64,000 nt of DNA from Syntrophales bacterium (GTDB taxonomy: Bacteria > Desulfobacterota > Syntrophia > Syntrophales > UBA2210), in contig JALNXD010000003.1 of NCBI GenBank assembly GCA_023230565.1, positions 1 to 64,000 of the forward strand. The letters run 5' to 3'. How positions within the stretch are numbered: the stretch's first letter is position 1; each line of letters begins with the position of its first letter. The notes under the pieces were generated by a model. The model worked only from the letters and a program-made list of their open reading frames with translations. It was not told the origin of the DNA and did not search any database. Below are positions 36,009 to 44,930 of the stretch, piece after piece. The position numbers were made by a program, and so were the translations under genes.

Positions 36009-36788
36009 TCATGGTTTTTTTTCCAGCCGCAAGAGCTCTCTTTGCCTTTTGAATACATATCGCGTAATCGTTTCCTGCATTTCCTGGGAAAGATTAATAA
36101 ATTTTATTGAAACAACGGATCTGTCTTCATTGCCATAAGGGGTTACCGCCACAACTTCTCCCAAAACGTGGAGCCGGGTTGCTGCAGTCGAGGGCATAAA
36201 AACTCTTAAAGCAAGAATATCGCCGGTACGAATTTTATTCGCGGTTTCGAATCGCATTCCTGATGCGCTTATGTTGACCGATTCACCGTAAGCCGTTTCA
36301 TGGACCTGCGTGTCGCCGGTTCGTTCCAGTACATCCAGTATCCGATCAATTTTTACAGTAAGTTGATATACCAGTTTATATAACAGCGCCATTGATATTT
36401 CTTCATCTTCCGGAGTGCAGGGGCATTCTCCGAAAATATTTTCAAGAATGATCCGGGGGTTTCCTTTTCCTTTGAGATACATCTCATGTGGAACGTGCTG
36501 ATAAGTGACTTTTAAAATATCATCAACGCGAGCGTGACTTCTCTTGTGAACTTCTTCAATGCCGATTGTGGGAAAATGAGAAGAATCTATAATATTGAAA
36601 AGTCCCATTCCTTTTATATAAATATCAGTGCCATGCGTGAGCGTCACTCTTTTGTCGCGTATGTCAACATCAATGATCATGCCTCCTTCGGCAGTAAGGC
36701 TTTTGAGCAGCCCTTTTGCAGTGATGCGAGTATCGCCGTACCCAAAACTCAGATCAATTTGCGATCCTTCTGCAATTTTCTTTTTCAT
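36009..36788 (-). CDS. PilZ-domain c-di-GMP-binding protein (YcgR-like)
   Basis: A 259-residue protein with a YcgR-like N-terminal domain (about 1-80) followed by a PilZ domain. The c-di-GMP-binding motifs are RxxxR (Arg83 and Arg87 in KRSHARV) and NxSxxG (Asn172, Ser174, Gly177 in VNISASGM). About 85 residues separate the motifs, far more than usual, owing to a helical insertion at about 110-165. YcgR proteins slow or bias the flagellar motor when c-di-GMP is high. The frame continues 62 codons upstream to 36974, but the family-like part begins at 36788. Confidence 0.85.
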   Translation of the reverse strand: MKKKIAEGSQIDLSFGYGDTRITAKGLLKSLTAEGGMIIDVDIRDKRVTLTHGTDIYIKGMGLFNIIDSSHFPTIGIEEVHKRSHARVDDILKVTYQHVPHEMYLKGKGNPRIILENIFGECPCTPEDEEISMALLYKLVYQLTVKIDRILDVLERTGDTQVHETAYGESVNISASGMRFETANKIRTGDILALRVFMPSTAATRLHVLGEVVAVTPYGNEDRSVVSIKFINLSQEMQETITRYVFKRQRELLRLEKKP

Positions 36789-37060
36789 TTTTATGGCCCG
36801 TCCGGTTTTGCATTTTCTACGCGCCTTTTTTTTCAAGCCGCTGAGAATCTCCGACGAAAATGTTGCATCATTTGTGCCAGTATGCCAGGCGGGAAAATGA
36901 AAAATTTCGATTATGGCTTTGCACGGGTATTCCGCCGGGAAGGGCGTTTCCCATTGACGGCATGTTACCTGCAAAACAGCTGTTTGCCTGCCGGAACCTG
37001 GTGCCCTTGTCCGGAAAATAAATGAGCTTTCGTATTATGTGCTGAAGTGCCCCTCAAAAT

Positions 37061-38566
37061 TCAGTTGCTGGCAGATTTATTCGGGGAGTCAAGAGTGCCA
37101 ACAAAGGCATCAACAATATCCGGATCAAATTGAGCTCCCCGGTTTTTTAAGAGTTCGTCGACGGCCTTTTCTCTTATCAGTCCTTTTCTATACGGCCGAT
37201 CGCTTGTCATGGCATCGAAAGAATCGGCAACGGAAAGAATGCGTGCAAGCACAGGGATATTGTTTTTTTTCAGGCCATCGGGATAGCCATTGCCATCCCA
37301 ACGCTCATGATGGTGGCGGACTATTTTCCTTTCCTCTTCAAAAAGAGCGAGTGATTTGATTATGTTTTCCCCGATTACGGAATGATTCATGATGATTTTA
37401 TATTCATCGGGTGTCAGATGGCCCGGCTTAAGGAGGATATGATCGGGGATGGCGATTTTACCGATATCGTGTAAAAGAGAGGCTGTTTTCAGTGATTCCG
37501 TTTCATACGCCGAAAGCCTCAAAGCACGGGCCGTACGCAGGGCAAGCGTCGTCACATTTTGTGAATGACGCTCTGTATAATGATCACGAGCGTGAATTGA
37601 ATGGATCAATGATTCAAAGGTGTCCATTATACTTCCGAAGAGACTTTCGTAAAGCAATGTATTCTCAAGGTGAAGGGATGCACGTGCTGTCAGATTCTGA
37701 AGAAATGAAAGATCTTTCTGGCCAAAAGTACGCGCAGGATTGTCATTTGTAACAGTAAGCAGGGCGAATACTTTGTTGCGAATCATCAGAGGAACCGAAA
37801 TAGTACAACATAAGATGTCGGAATTTTCATCAGAACCTGTCAGCAGGGCCTTTTTTTCTGAGATAACTTTTATGAAGACGCCTTTCAGTTTGTTTAAAAG
37901 TGTGCTTTCTTCCTCTTTGGAGACTCCGCTTTTTGTTTCATATGTCTTTCTGTAAAAAGTATGTTCAGTTTCGTCAAAAAGAACCAGAAGACAACGGTCT
38001 CCACCTGTAACATTAAGGGCAAGCAATACTATTTCCCTGAATATTTCCTCATTGCCGCCTTTCATAGTTTCAATGCGATCGTAAATAACGTTTATTGTGG
38101 ACAGCTCTCTTATTTTTTCCTTGAATTTCCAATTAGAGTCTTCGCAGTCAACAGCATCGGCGGCAAGAATTGATTTTTCTTTGAGGTAAAGGTTTACTTT
38201 AAACAGAAGGTCATCGGGATCAAACGGCTTTGAAAGGAAATCAACTGCTCCTTTTTTCATAGCGGTCACAGAACCGCCGATCGAAGGGTAACCGGTAACT
38301 ATGATTACGGGAATACTCGGATTATACTCCTTGACTTTATTAAGAAGCTCCATGCCGCTTATGCCAGGCATCTTCAGATCGCTGATAATAAGTTCACATC
38401 CCGATTCACGGAACGATTCAAAGGCTTCGAGCCCGTTATTGAATTCTCTTGTATTTAAATATCCTCCACTGTGTAATGTTTCAATAATGAGCTCACGAGT
38501 AGCGTTATCGTCATCTACTACCAGTATCGATTTCGCCTCCTGTTGATTATGCACCGCCATACACAC
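37061..38566 (-). CDS. HD-GYP response regulator (c-di-GMP phosphodiesterase)
   Basis: A 501-residue protein with receiver (Asp63 in LIISDLKMPGISG), a GAF-like middle (about 160-300) and an HD-GYP domain. The catalytic HD is at 366-367 (SLLHDIGKIAIPD), HHExxDGxGYP at 419-429. All the metal-binding landmarks are present, so it should hydrolyse c-di-GMP. It starts with GTG four bases after the 66-residue gene, in the operon with the perfect sigma28 promoter. This makes it a likely link between flagellar completion and c-di-GMP lowering. Confidence 0.92.
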   Translation of the reverse strand: MCMAVHNQQEAKSILVVDDDNATRELIIETLHSGGYLNTREFNNGLEAFESFRESGCELIISDLKMPGISGMELLNKVKEYNPSIPVIIVTGYPSIGGSVTAMKKGAVDFLSKPFDPDDLLFKVNLYLKEKSILAADAVDCEDSNWKFKEKIRELSTINVIYDRIETMKGGNEEIFREIVLLALNVTGGDRCLLVLFDETEHTFYRKTYETKSGVSKEEESTLLNKLKGVFIKVISEKKALLTGSDENSDILCCTISVPLMIRNKVFALLTVTNDNPARTFGQKDLSFLQNLTARASLHLENTLLYESLFGSIMDTFESLIHSIHARDHYTERHSQNVTTLALRTARALRLSAYETESLKTASLLHDIGKIAIPDHILLKPGHLTPDEYKIIMNHSVIGENIIKSLALFEEERKIVRHHHERWDGNGYPDGLKKNNIPVLARILSVADSFDAMTSDRPYRKGLIREKAVDELLKNRGAQFDPDIVDAFVGTLDSPNKSASN

Positions 38567-38570
38567 TATT

Positions 38571-38771
38571 TCATTTTTTTACGTGTAGAATTATATCAAG
38601 AAGACTGTAGGAAATCTTGTCATATGCTCCTTCTTTTGTCTGTCCGGAAAGAGACACGATATCCCGGTGTATGTGCTTTGGTTCGGCTGCACCGAAAGCG
38701 GACCGTCTCGAATTGCTCTGCTTGGCGTACGCCCTTAGAACATTTTCGACCTGGTAAGGTGATATAGTCAC
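38571..38771 (-). CDS. Small sigma28-controlled protein of unknown function
   Basis: A 66-residue protein starting with GTG, with an AAAGGG site eight bases upstream. The sequence (ISPYQVENVLRAYAKQSNSR, later DIVSLSGQTKEGAYDKI) has a helical N-terminus, a polar linker and a C-terminal helix, with no signal or membrane segment. The layout recalls small FlgM-like or flagellar accessory proteins of deltaproteobacteria, including a SLS-x-K pattern also seen in FlgM, but I cannot assign a family. The perfect sigma28 promoter argues strongly that it is a real late flagellar gene. Confidence 0.75.
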   Translation of the reverse strand: MTISPYQVENVLRAYAKQSNSRRSAFGAAEPKHIHRDIVSLSGQTKEGAYDKISYSLLDIILHVKK

Positions 38772-39161
38772 ATTTACACCCTTTCCGTCATTTTAATCAT
38801 TTATCGGCAGAATGGGCATTAAACTTTAACCATTTTTTTATTATATTTTCGGGAAAGTCCTCATATATTATATAAGTGTACAATTATCCGGATTTAATTC
38901 TTCCGGGAAATTTCATGAGGAATATTTTTTGAATTTATGCGATTTGGGGCGAGTGATCTTTTTATGGTTCAATCGGCATTTTACAAGGATTTATTATTGA
39001 CTATTTGTTCATTTTTATTTACATCACCTTATCTTGAATTACGAAAGTTGTTCACATTACCGGAATTTCTAGTTGAAAATCAAATTACCTCACCTTCAAC
39101 TGTACATGAGGTAGGCGGCTTTGCAGTTATGCCCTGAATCAATCCTTTTACTGATGAAGAT
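38772..39161. promoter_or_regulatory. Divergent intergenic region upstream of the sigma54 activator
   Basis: About 390 bases of AT-rich DNA. It holds the minus-strand sigma28 promoter at 38801-38828. A 66-codon plus-strand frame at 38937-39137 lacks a ribosome binding site and is probably spurious. A weak sigma70-like pair begins TTGACT near 38997. No other structure was recognised. Confidence 0.5.
38801..38828 (-). promoter_or_regulatory. Sigma28 promoter for the 66-residue gene and HD-GYP regulator
   Basis: On the minus strand TAAAGTTT, 11 bases, then GCCGATAA: a complete match to the FliA consensus. Transcription would start near 38794, about 23 bases before the GTG start. Confidence 0.9.
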
Positions 39162-40541
39162 ATGAAGAAATTCAGAATACTCATTGCAGAAGATAACGTT
39201 CTCAACAGGGAAAATCTTGTGGAAATTCTTTCGGAAGAAGGACGGGAGATTGTCGCCTGTTCAGATGGTAAGGAAGCAATGGAAGCATTTGTGCACAGGC
39301 AGTATGATCTGGTGGTTACTGACCTTAAAATGCCCCATATGAGCGGTTTGGAACTTCTTAAATTTCTTAAAGAACGATATCCGGAAACAGTAGTCGTGGT
39401 AATTACAGGATACGCTTCGGTATCAAGCGCGGTAGAGGCCATGAAACTGGGCGCCTTCGACTATATCACAAAGCCGATCAAAGATGACCGGGTAAAGTTG
39501 TCCTTGCAAAGAGCTCTTTCATTTGCTCAGCTTAAAGATGAGAATGAGGCTTTGAAAGATCAGCTCAGGGACAAATTCGATTTTGGAAAAATAATTGGTT
39601 ACAGCAGTTGCATGCATTCCGTATTTGCAGCTATGAAAAAAGTTGCCGTAACGGACAGTACGGTAATCATCTACGGAGAAAGCGGTACGGGCAAAGAGTT
39701 GGTTGCACGGGCGCTTCATTTCAATAGCGAAAGAAGAGCGGGACCTCTTATTACAGTTAACTGCGGTGCTATTCCCGAGGAACTGCTTGAAAGCGAAATG
39801 TTCGGCCATGAAAAAGGAGCTTTTACGGGTGCTATACGGAGCAGGACCGGCCGGTTCGAATTGGCACAAGGAGGATCCATATTCCTTGACGAAATAGGTG
39901 ATATGAGCCCCTCCTTACAGGTAAAACTTTTAAGAGTCATCCAGGAAAAACAGTTCGAAAAGATCGGGGGAGTGAAAACCGTAGATGCAGACGTACGGAT
40001 AATAGCCGCCACAAACCAGAACCTGGAACAGGCGGTAAAAGAGAAGCGCTTTCGGGAAGATCTTTTTTATCGTATCAATGTTATTCCTATCTATCTCCCC
40101 CCGCTCCGAGAGCGCAAGGAAGACATTCCCGTCCTAATTGAATATTTTATCGATGTGTTCAGAAAATCCAAAAACAAGAATATTTACGGTCTGACAAAGG
40201 ACGCCGCTGAGCTGATGCTGCGATACCAGTGGCCGGGTAACGTGCGGGAATTGCAGAATGTAATAGAAATGCTTGTCGTTATGAAAGGATCGGGTTCAAT
40301 AGATGCGGAAGATCTGCCTGATAAAATCCGCGCACATGAGGTGATAAAAAATACTGTGAAAGCTGATGTGCAGATACCTGACAACGGATTTGATATAAAC
40401 ATTGTAATGAGTGATTTTGAAAAGGATCTGCTGATCAAGGCATTGAAAAAAGCAGGAGGAATAAAAAACAAGGCAGCGAAACTGCTGAATCTCAATAGAA
40501 CCACGTACGTAGAAAAACTGAAGCGATACCAGATACATTAG
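39162..40541 (+). CDS. Sigma54-dependent response regulator (NtrC/FlrC type)
   Basis: A 459-residue activator. The receiver domain has phospho-acceptor Asp54 (LVVTDLKMPHMSG). The AAA+ domain has Walker A GESGTGKE (172-179), the sigma54-contacting GAFTGA loop (219-224), FLDEIGDM and REDLFYRINVIPI. The C-terminus is a FIS-type helix-turn-helix (IKNKAAKLLNLNRTTYVEKL). It activates RpoN promoters by ATP hydrolysis. In a flagellar-signalling neighbourhood it is a good candidate activator for the flgF promoter, but a metabolic role cannot be excluded. Confidence 0.92.
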   Translation: MKKFRILIAEDNVLNRENLVEILSEEGREIVACSDGKEAMEAFVHRQYDLVVTDLKMPHMSGLELLKFLKERYPETVVVVITGYASVSSAVEAMKLGAFDYITKPIKDDRVKLSLQRALSFAQLKDENEALKDQLRDKFDFGKIIGYSSCMHSVFAAMKKVAVTDSTVIIYGESGTGKELVARALHFNSERRAGPLITVNCGAIPEELLESEMFGHEKGAFTGAIRSRTGRFELAQGGSIFLDEIGDMSPSLQVKLLRVIQEKQFEKIGGVKTVDADVRIIAATNQNLEQAVKEKRFREDLFYRINVIPIYLPPLRERKEDIPVLIEYFIDVFRKSKNKNIYGLTKDAAELMLRYQWPGNVRELQNVIEMLVVMKGSGSIDAEDLPDKIRAHEVIKNTVKADVQIPDNGFDINIVMSDFEKDLLIKALKKAGGIKNKAAKLLNLNRTTYVEKLKRYQIH

Positions 40542-40630
40542 CTAATTGCCTACATGAGTGCATGGCGGTTTCGCTGTGTTTCGCCCTGTAAATGTAACCT
40601 GCCTGAGGAGGTATCCCATAGCAATGTACA

Positions 40631-40657
40631 CGTGCTTACGGTGCACGGAGCTTTTTT
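40631..40657 (+). terminator. Weak candidate terminator after the sigma54 activator
   Basis: A 5-bp stem (CGTGC with GCACG), a 7-base loop, four unpaired bases, then TTTTTT. It lies in the convergent gap between the activator and the PpiD-like gene. The stem is short, so this is tentative. Confidence 0.35.
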
Positions 40658-40681
40658 AACCCCCGATGGTGCGAAGTGTAG

Positions 40682-42328
40682 TTATATATTTTCTGCATCT
40701 TTTACAATTTCGATTCTTCCATTCCGGATCATGGTTTCACGAGTTTCGGCAAGCCAGGAGGTGAAATAATTTTCTCTTTTAAGATTGCGCAGTGAATTTT
40801 TTAATTCTTCTTTTGATTTTTCCCACTCCTCTTCATCGATATTCCCCCGTTCCCTGAAACGGACAATGACATAATTTCCGTCTACGAGGAAAGGGGTTTC
40901 AGGATAGGGATGTTTTTCGGATAATTCATATAGTGCACCGAAGATATCCGTGGAAAAGCCGATTTCAGGTATGTCATTGCCCGGTTTGAACAATCCTGTC
41001 TGTCCTGTTGTGACTCCCTGTTGCTTCGCCACGGCATCGAAATCACTTCCCTTCTTCAAAAGATCCAGGATTTCTTCAGCTTTCATTCTGGACCGTTTTA
41101 TTGATTCGCTCTCACGATACTCTTTTTCCACCTCATTTCTGACTTCCTCGAGGGGAGGTATGTAGGACGGCTTGTCTTCAATCAATCTCAGGATGTAATG
41201 CGCCTCATCATCTGAGAGGACCGGACTTATTTCACCTTCTTTAAGATCGAATGCCCAGGTGAATAATCCGTCTATTGTTAAAAGTTTTTCAGGTACCTTA
41301 TTTTGGGAAAAGAATTCTGTTGCTGTAATTTTCAAAGAGTGCTCCCGGGCATATTGCTGAAAATTATCCTCCTGGTAAATTGTGTCATGAGCTTCCTTGG
41401 CAACGGCAAACGCCTTTTCCATCCCTTTAATATGCTGTAATTTTTGCTGTATAGTGTCTTTCACTTCGGCGAGAGGCGCTATCTCTTTTTTTTCGGAAGA
41501 CTTTTTTTCTTCATCAGTTTTTGTTTCAGTCTTTGCCTCTCTTGCAAATTCGTCTTTATTATATCGATAATATTCTTCGATTTCTTCCTCGGAAATTTTG
41601 AAAGATTCCATAAAACCGGCTGCGGGAACTTCGATATACTCCAGCTTTACCTGTCTTGGTATGCGAAAATTTTCTTCTTTATTCTTCAGAAAGGTTTTCA
41701 GGTCGTCTTCCGACGGGTTTATCCCGTTTTCAAACTGGTCAGTGTTAATTTTAATAAATTCAAGATTAATTGATTCATTTTGCATGCGGTAAATGTCCAG
41801 CGCTTCCTCGTCGGTAACCTTCACCGATTCCTTGATCAAACGCTCAAGTTTCCTGATTTTAAGAAACTCTCTTTGCCCTTCTTCAAATTCTTCGGGAGCG
41901 ATTTTTTGATATGCAAGTATCCGCTCATATAGAACGGGATCGAAGGTCCCGTTCCGCTGAAAAGCCGGATACGAAACAATCGATTTTTTTATTTCTTCAT
42001 CGCTCACCTGGATATCCAGATCATTTGCTTTTGCGAGTATGACCATTCTGTCCATGAGATTGTTATATGCCTGCTGTTTGAGATCGAATGTCTTAAAAAA
42101 CCTTTCGCTGAGCCTGTCCCCATATTGCTGCCGATATAACTCAAGAAGATTTTCATATTCTTTGATATATTCCGCACGGGCTATTTGCATTCCGTCAATC
42201 TTTGCAATCGTCTCCGCTTTGTCCTGACCCCTCATTGACCCGAAATAAAATATAAAAACGACTATGATGATGCCCAATATCACCTTCATCAGCCAGTTTC
42301 TGGCATGCTTACGCATCAGTTGTAACAT
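40682..42328 (-). CDS. PpiD/SurA-like periplasmic folding factor
   Basis: A 548-residue membrane-anchored protein: one N-terminal helix (VILGIIIVVFIFYFG, about 16-30) with the rest periplasmic. A SurA_N-type helical domain follows (IDGMQIARAEYIKEYENLLE; AFQRNGTFDPVLYERIL). A C-terminal parvulin-like region is divergent (LFTWAFDLKEGEISPVLSDD resembles the rotamase closing segment). The architecture matches PpiD, which assists outer-membrane and secreted protein folding. Whether it has prolyl-isomerase activity is uncertain. It is divergent from mreB. Confidence 0.85.
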   Translation of the reverse strand: MLQLMRKHARNWLMKVILGIIIVVFIFYFGSMRGQDKAETIAKIDGMQIARAEYIKEYENLLELYRQQYGDRLSERFFKTFDLKQQAYNNLMDRMVILAKANDLDIQVSDEEIKKSIVSYPAFQRNGTFDPVLYERILAYQKIAPEEFEEGQREFLKIRKLERLIKESVKVTDEEALDIYRMQNESINLEFIKINTDQFENGINPSEDDLKTFLKNKEENFRIPRQVKLEYIEVPAAGFMESFKISEEEIEEYYRYNKDEFAREAKTETKTDEEKKSSEKKEIAPLAEVKDTIQQKLQHIKGMEKAFAVAKEAHDTIYQEDNFQQYAREHSLKITATEFFSQNKVPEKLLTIDGLFTWAFDLKEGEISPVLSDDEAHYILRLIEDKPSYIPPLEEVRNEVEKEYRESESIKRSRMKAEEILDLLKKGSDFDAVAKQQGVTTGQTGLFKPGNDIPEIGFSTDIFGALYELSEKHPYPETPFLVDGNYVIVRFRERGNIDEEEWEKSKEELKNSLRNLKRENYFTSWLAETRETMIRNGRIEIVKDAENI

Positions 42329-42413
42329 TTACGGATGTAACCCCCTATTGTTATAGAAACTTTTCTGGCCGCTTTAGTAGTACACTCCCCGGTAAAATGC
42401 AATAGTTTTTTAA

Positions 42414-42442
42414 TTGATTAGCCCCCTGAAATGCTGTATAGG
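42414..42442 (+). promoter_or_regulatory. Candidate sigma70 promoter for mreB
   Basis: TTGATT, exactly 17 bases, then TATAGG, about 40 bases before the mreB start. Each hexamer matches four of six consensus positions. No stronger candidate was seen in the 151-base divergent region. Confidence 0.45.
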
Positions 42443-42479
42443 ATAGAACAAATCCAAGGGAAAAAAGGAGGATAAGGTA

Positions 42480-43517
42480 TTGTTGTTTGACTATATTCTT
42501 GGCATATTTTCCAATGATCTGGCGATTGATTTGGGTACTGCAAATACTCTCGTATCGGTGAGAGGAAAGGGGATTGTACTGAGCGAGCCGTCGGTCGTCG
42601 CTGTCCATCGTGATTTAAAAGGTGTAAAAAAAGTACTTGCAGTAGGTACCGAAGCCAAAAAGATGCTTGGAAGGACGCCTGGTAATATAGTCGCCATACG
42701 CCCTATGAGAGACGGTGTCATTGCTGATTTTGAAATCACGGAAGCAATGCTTCATCATTTCATTCTGCGGGTCCACAACAGAAAAGCCCTTGTAAGGCCT
42801 AGAATTATCATTTCAATCCCTTCAGGAATTACGCCGGTTGAACGGAGAGCCGTAAAAGAGACGGCCGAATCGGCAGGCGCCCGCGAGGTTTATCTCATCG
42901 AAGAACCAATGGCTGCAGCAATAGGAGCCGGCCTTCCCGTGAGTGAACCGGTAAGCTCTATGGTCGTCGATATCGGGGGAGGCACGACGGAAGTTGCCGT
43001 CATATCGCTTGCAGGAATAGTCTATTCAAAGTCCGTTCGAGTGGCCGGAGATAAGATGGATGATGCGATCGTTCAGTATATGAAAAGAAAATACAGTCTT
43101 CTCATAGGTGAAAGGACGGGCGAAATGATCAAAACTTCGATCGGTTGCGCCTATGCAGATGACGAGCTTCGCACTGTCGATGTCAAAGGGCGGGATCTGA
43201 TTTCCGGGATACCGAAAATCATCGAAATAAATTCGGAGGAGATTCGGGAAGCCATTACGGAGCCTGTCGGAATTATCGTGGACAGTGTCCGCAATGCACT
43301 CGAAAATGCGCCTCCGGAACTGGCAGGCGATATTGTGGACAGAGGTATCGTGCTGACCGGTGGGGGCGCGCTCTTGAGAAATTTGGATGTATTGCTGAGA
43401 GAAGAAACAGGCCTTCCGATAACCGTTGCGGATGACCCCCTATCCACCGTTGCCAGAGGAGCGGGTATTGCTCTGAACGAGCTGGATCTCCTTCGTGAAG
43501 TATCCATTCAACTGTAA
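42480..43517 (+). CDS. mreB: Rod-shape actin homologue MreB
   Basis: A 345-residue actin-family ATPase. It shows the phosphate-1 motif DLAIDLGTANTLV, phosphate-2 VVDIGGGTTEVAV and the adenosine motif GIVLTGGGALLRNLD. MreB filaments guide lateral wall synthesis by the elongation complex. The start appears to be TTG at 42480, with AGGAGG eight bases upstream; no in-frame ATG is near. It opens the mreB-mreC-mreD-mrdA-rodA block. Confidence 0.97.
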   Translation: MLFDYILGIFSNDLAIDLGTANTLVSVRGKGIVLSEPSVVAVHRDLKGVKKVLAVGTEAKKMLGRTPGNIVAIRPMRDGVIADFEITEAMLHHFILRVHNRKALVRPRIIISIPSGITPVERRAVKETAESAGAREVYLIEEPMAAAIGAGLPVSEPVSSMVVDIGGGTTEVAVISLAGIVYSKSVRVAGDKMDDAIVQYMKRKYSLLIGERTGEMIKTSIGCAYADDELRTVDVKGRDLISGIPKIIEINSEEIREAITEPVGIIVDSVRNALENAPPELAGDIVDRGIVLTGGGALLRNLDVLLREETGLPITVADDPLSTVARGAGIALNELDLLREVSIQL

Positions 43518-43599
43518 GCCGGAGTTCGATTTTTTAGTCTGTTGAGCCGATTCATTTTCAATCATTATCTGCTTTTGACATGCAGTCGCCGGGTGCCGG

Positions 43600-44430
43600 A
43601 TGTCTTTTTTTTGGAAGAATCATATCGTTACAATTTTTTTAATAATAGCTGCCGTATTCCTTATCACTTTTTTTGCGCATGCGGATAAATCGAAAAACGA
43701 AACGTCTTTTTTAAGAAAACTGGTAATCGAATCCGTCTCCCCTTTTCAGGGTATCGTCGTTAACACATTCAGTTCTGCCAAGTCCATGTGGCAAAAATAT
43801 ATCCTCTTGCTGGAGGTGCAAGAGGAAAACAGGGATCTGAAACGTCAGCTTTCCGCCCTTGCGGGGGAAGTGAACCGGACAAGAGAAATGACTCTTGAGT
43901 GCCTGAGGCTTCGAAAGCTTCTGGAATTAAAAGAGCAAATCGAATTGCCGTTAGTAGCTGCAAGAGTTGTCGGGCGGGACCGTGCATCTCTTTTTAAATC
44001 ATTTGTAATCGACAGGGGTGCAACTGATGGTGTGAAGATCGGCGATCCGGTTATGGCGGCCGATGGCGTAGTAGGTAAAATCATAGAAGTATCGTGGAAT
44101 TCGGCTAAAGTTCTTCTGTTGGTTGACTATAACAGCCGCATCGATGTTTTTGTCCAGAGACAGAGGATAAGGGGCATTCTGGAAGGATGTGATGGAATGC
44201 ACTGCATATTGAAATATGTGCCGAGAACCGAAGAAGTTGCTGTAGGAGATGTCGTTGTCTCATCGGGTCTCGCCGGTGTTTTTCCTAAGGGCTTGCTTTT
44301 GGGAGAAATCAGCGAAATCAAAAAGAGTGAGGCGGGTCTCTTTCAGGAAATAAAGGTACGACCTGCCGTAAATGTAACCAAAATTGAAGAAGTTCTGGTG
44401 ATCACCGATATCAGGGAAAACGACAAATGA
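43600..44430 (+). CDS. mreC: Rod-shape protein MreC
   Basis: A 276-residue protein with one N-terminal membrane helix (about 9-27), a coiled coil (VQEENRDLKRQLSALAGEVN) and a periplasmic beta domain with VVGRDRASLFKSFVIDRGAT and VVSSGLAGVFPKGLLLGEI. It scaffolds the elongation synthases. The end overlaps mreD (ATGA). Confidence 0.94.
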   Translation: MSFFWKNHIVTIFLIIAAVFLITFFAHADKSKNETSFLRKLVIESVSPFQGIVVNTFSSAKSMWQKYILLLEVQEENRDLKRQLSALAGEVNRTREMTLECLRLRKLLELKEQIELPLVAARVVGRDRASLFKSFVIDRGATDGVKIGDPVMAADGVVGKIIEVSWNSAKVLLLVDYNSRIDVFVQRQRIRGILEGCDGMHCILKYVPRTEEVAVGDVVVSSGLAGVFPKGLLLGEISEIKKSEAGLFQEIKVRPAVNVTKIEEVLVITDIRENDK

Positions 44431-44930
44431 TATTCTATTTCCTGGCGCCTTTCATAGCCTTTATCCTCGTAGGATTTCAAATCACCTTTTTTGATCTGCT
44501 TTTCATGGGAAAAATAAGTCTCGAGCTGTCACTCATTTTGACCATTTTTGCAGGATTTCGGCTCAGTATATTTAGGGGAGCATATCTGTCTTTTCTCCTG
44601 GGCTTTTGCATTGATTCAATGGTAAGCACCGTCCCCTGCTTTTTTGTGATCTTGTATATGGTTGTTTTTTTGGTTTCAAGGATCATGTCTTTTCGAATTT
44701 TTGCCGAGAATTATATTTTCATCATGATCTTCACCTTCCTCGCGTCATTTACGGGAGAAATTGCCGCTGTAGTGGCATTTAGTTATTCATGCGAAAACGC
44801 TGCAAGTCTCATTTATTTGGGGAAATTTATCATTCAAGGAGCGATTTTGGCTGCGGCCGGTCCGTTCTTTTTTGAATTATTCGATAAGGCAGGAGTATTC
44901 CTGAATGTCAAAGAATCACAGCAAACTTGA
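44427..44930 (+). CDS. mreD: Rod-shape membrane protein MreD
   Basis: A 167-residue integral membrane protein with about five helices. Conservation is low, but length, hydrophobicity and place between mreC and mrdA define it. It overlaps mreC by four bases and mrdA by 26. Confidence 0.88.
   Translation: MIFYFLAPFIAFILVGFQITFFDLLFMGKISLELSLILTIFAGFRLSIFRGAYLSFLLGFCIDSMVSTVPCFFVILYMVVFLVSRIMSFRIFAENYIFIMIFTFLASFTGEIAAVVAFSYSCENAASLIYLGKFIIQGAILAAAGPFFFELFDKAGVFLNVKESQQT

Noticed and set aside
38937..39137. 66-codon plus-strand frame before the sigma54 activator
   Set aside because: No Shine-Dalgarno site, AT-rich background and no plausible domain, unlike the sigma28-driven small gene nearby.
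40682..42328. Calling this gene surA
   Set aside because: The N-terminal membrane anchor and overall layout fit PpiD better than soluble SurA, and the parvulin part is too divergent for a firm symbol.
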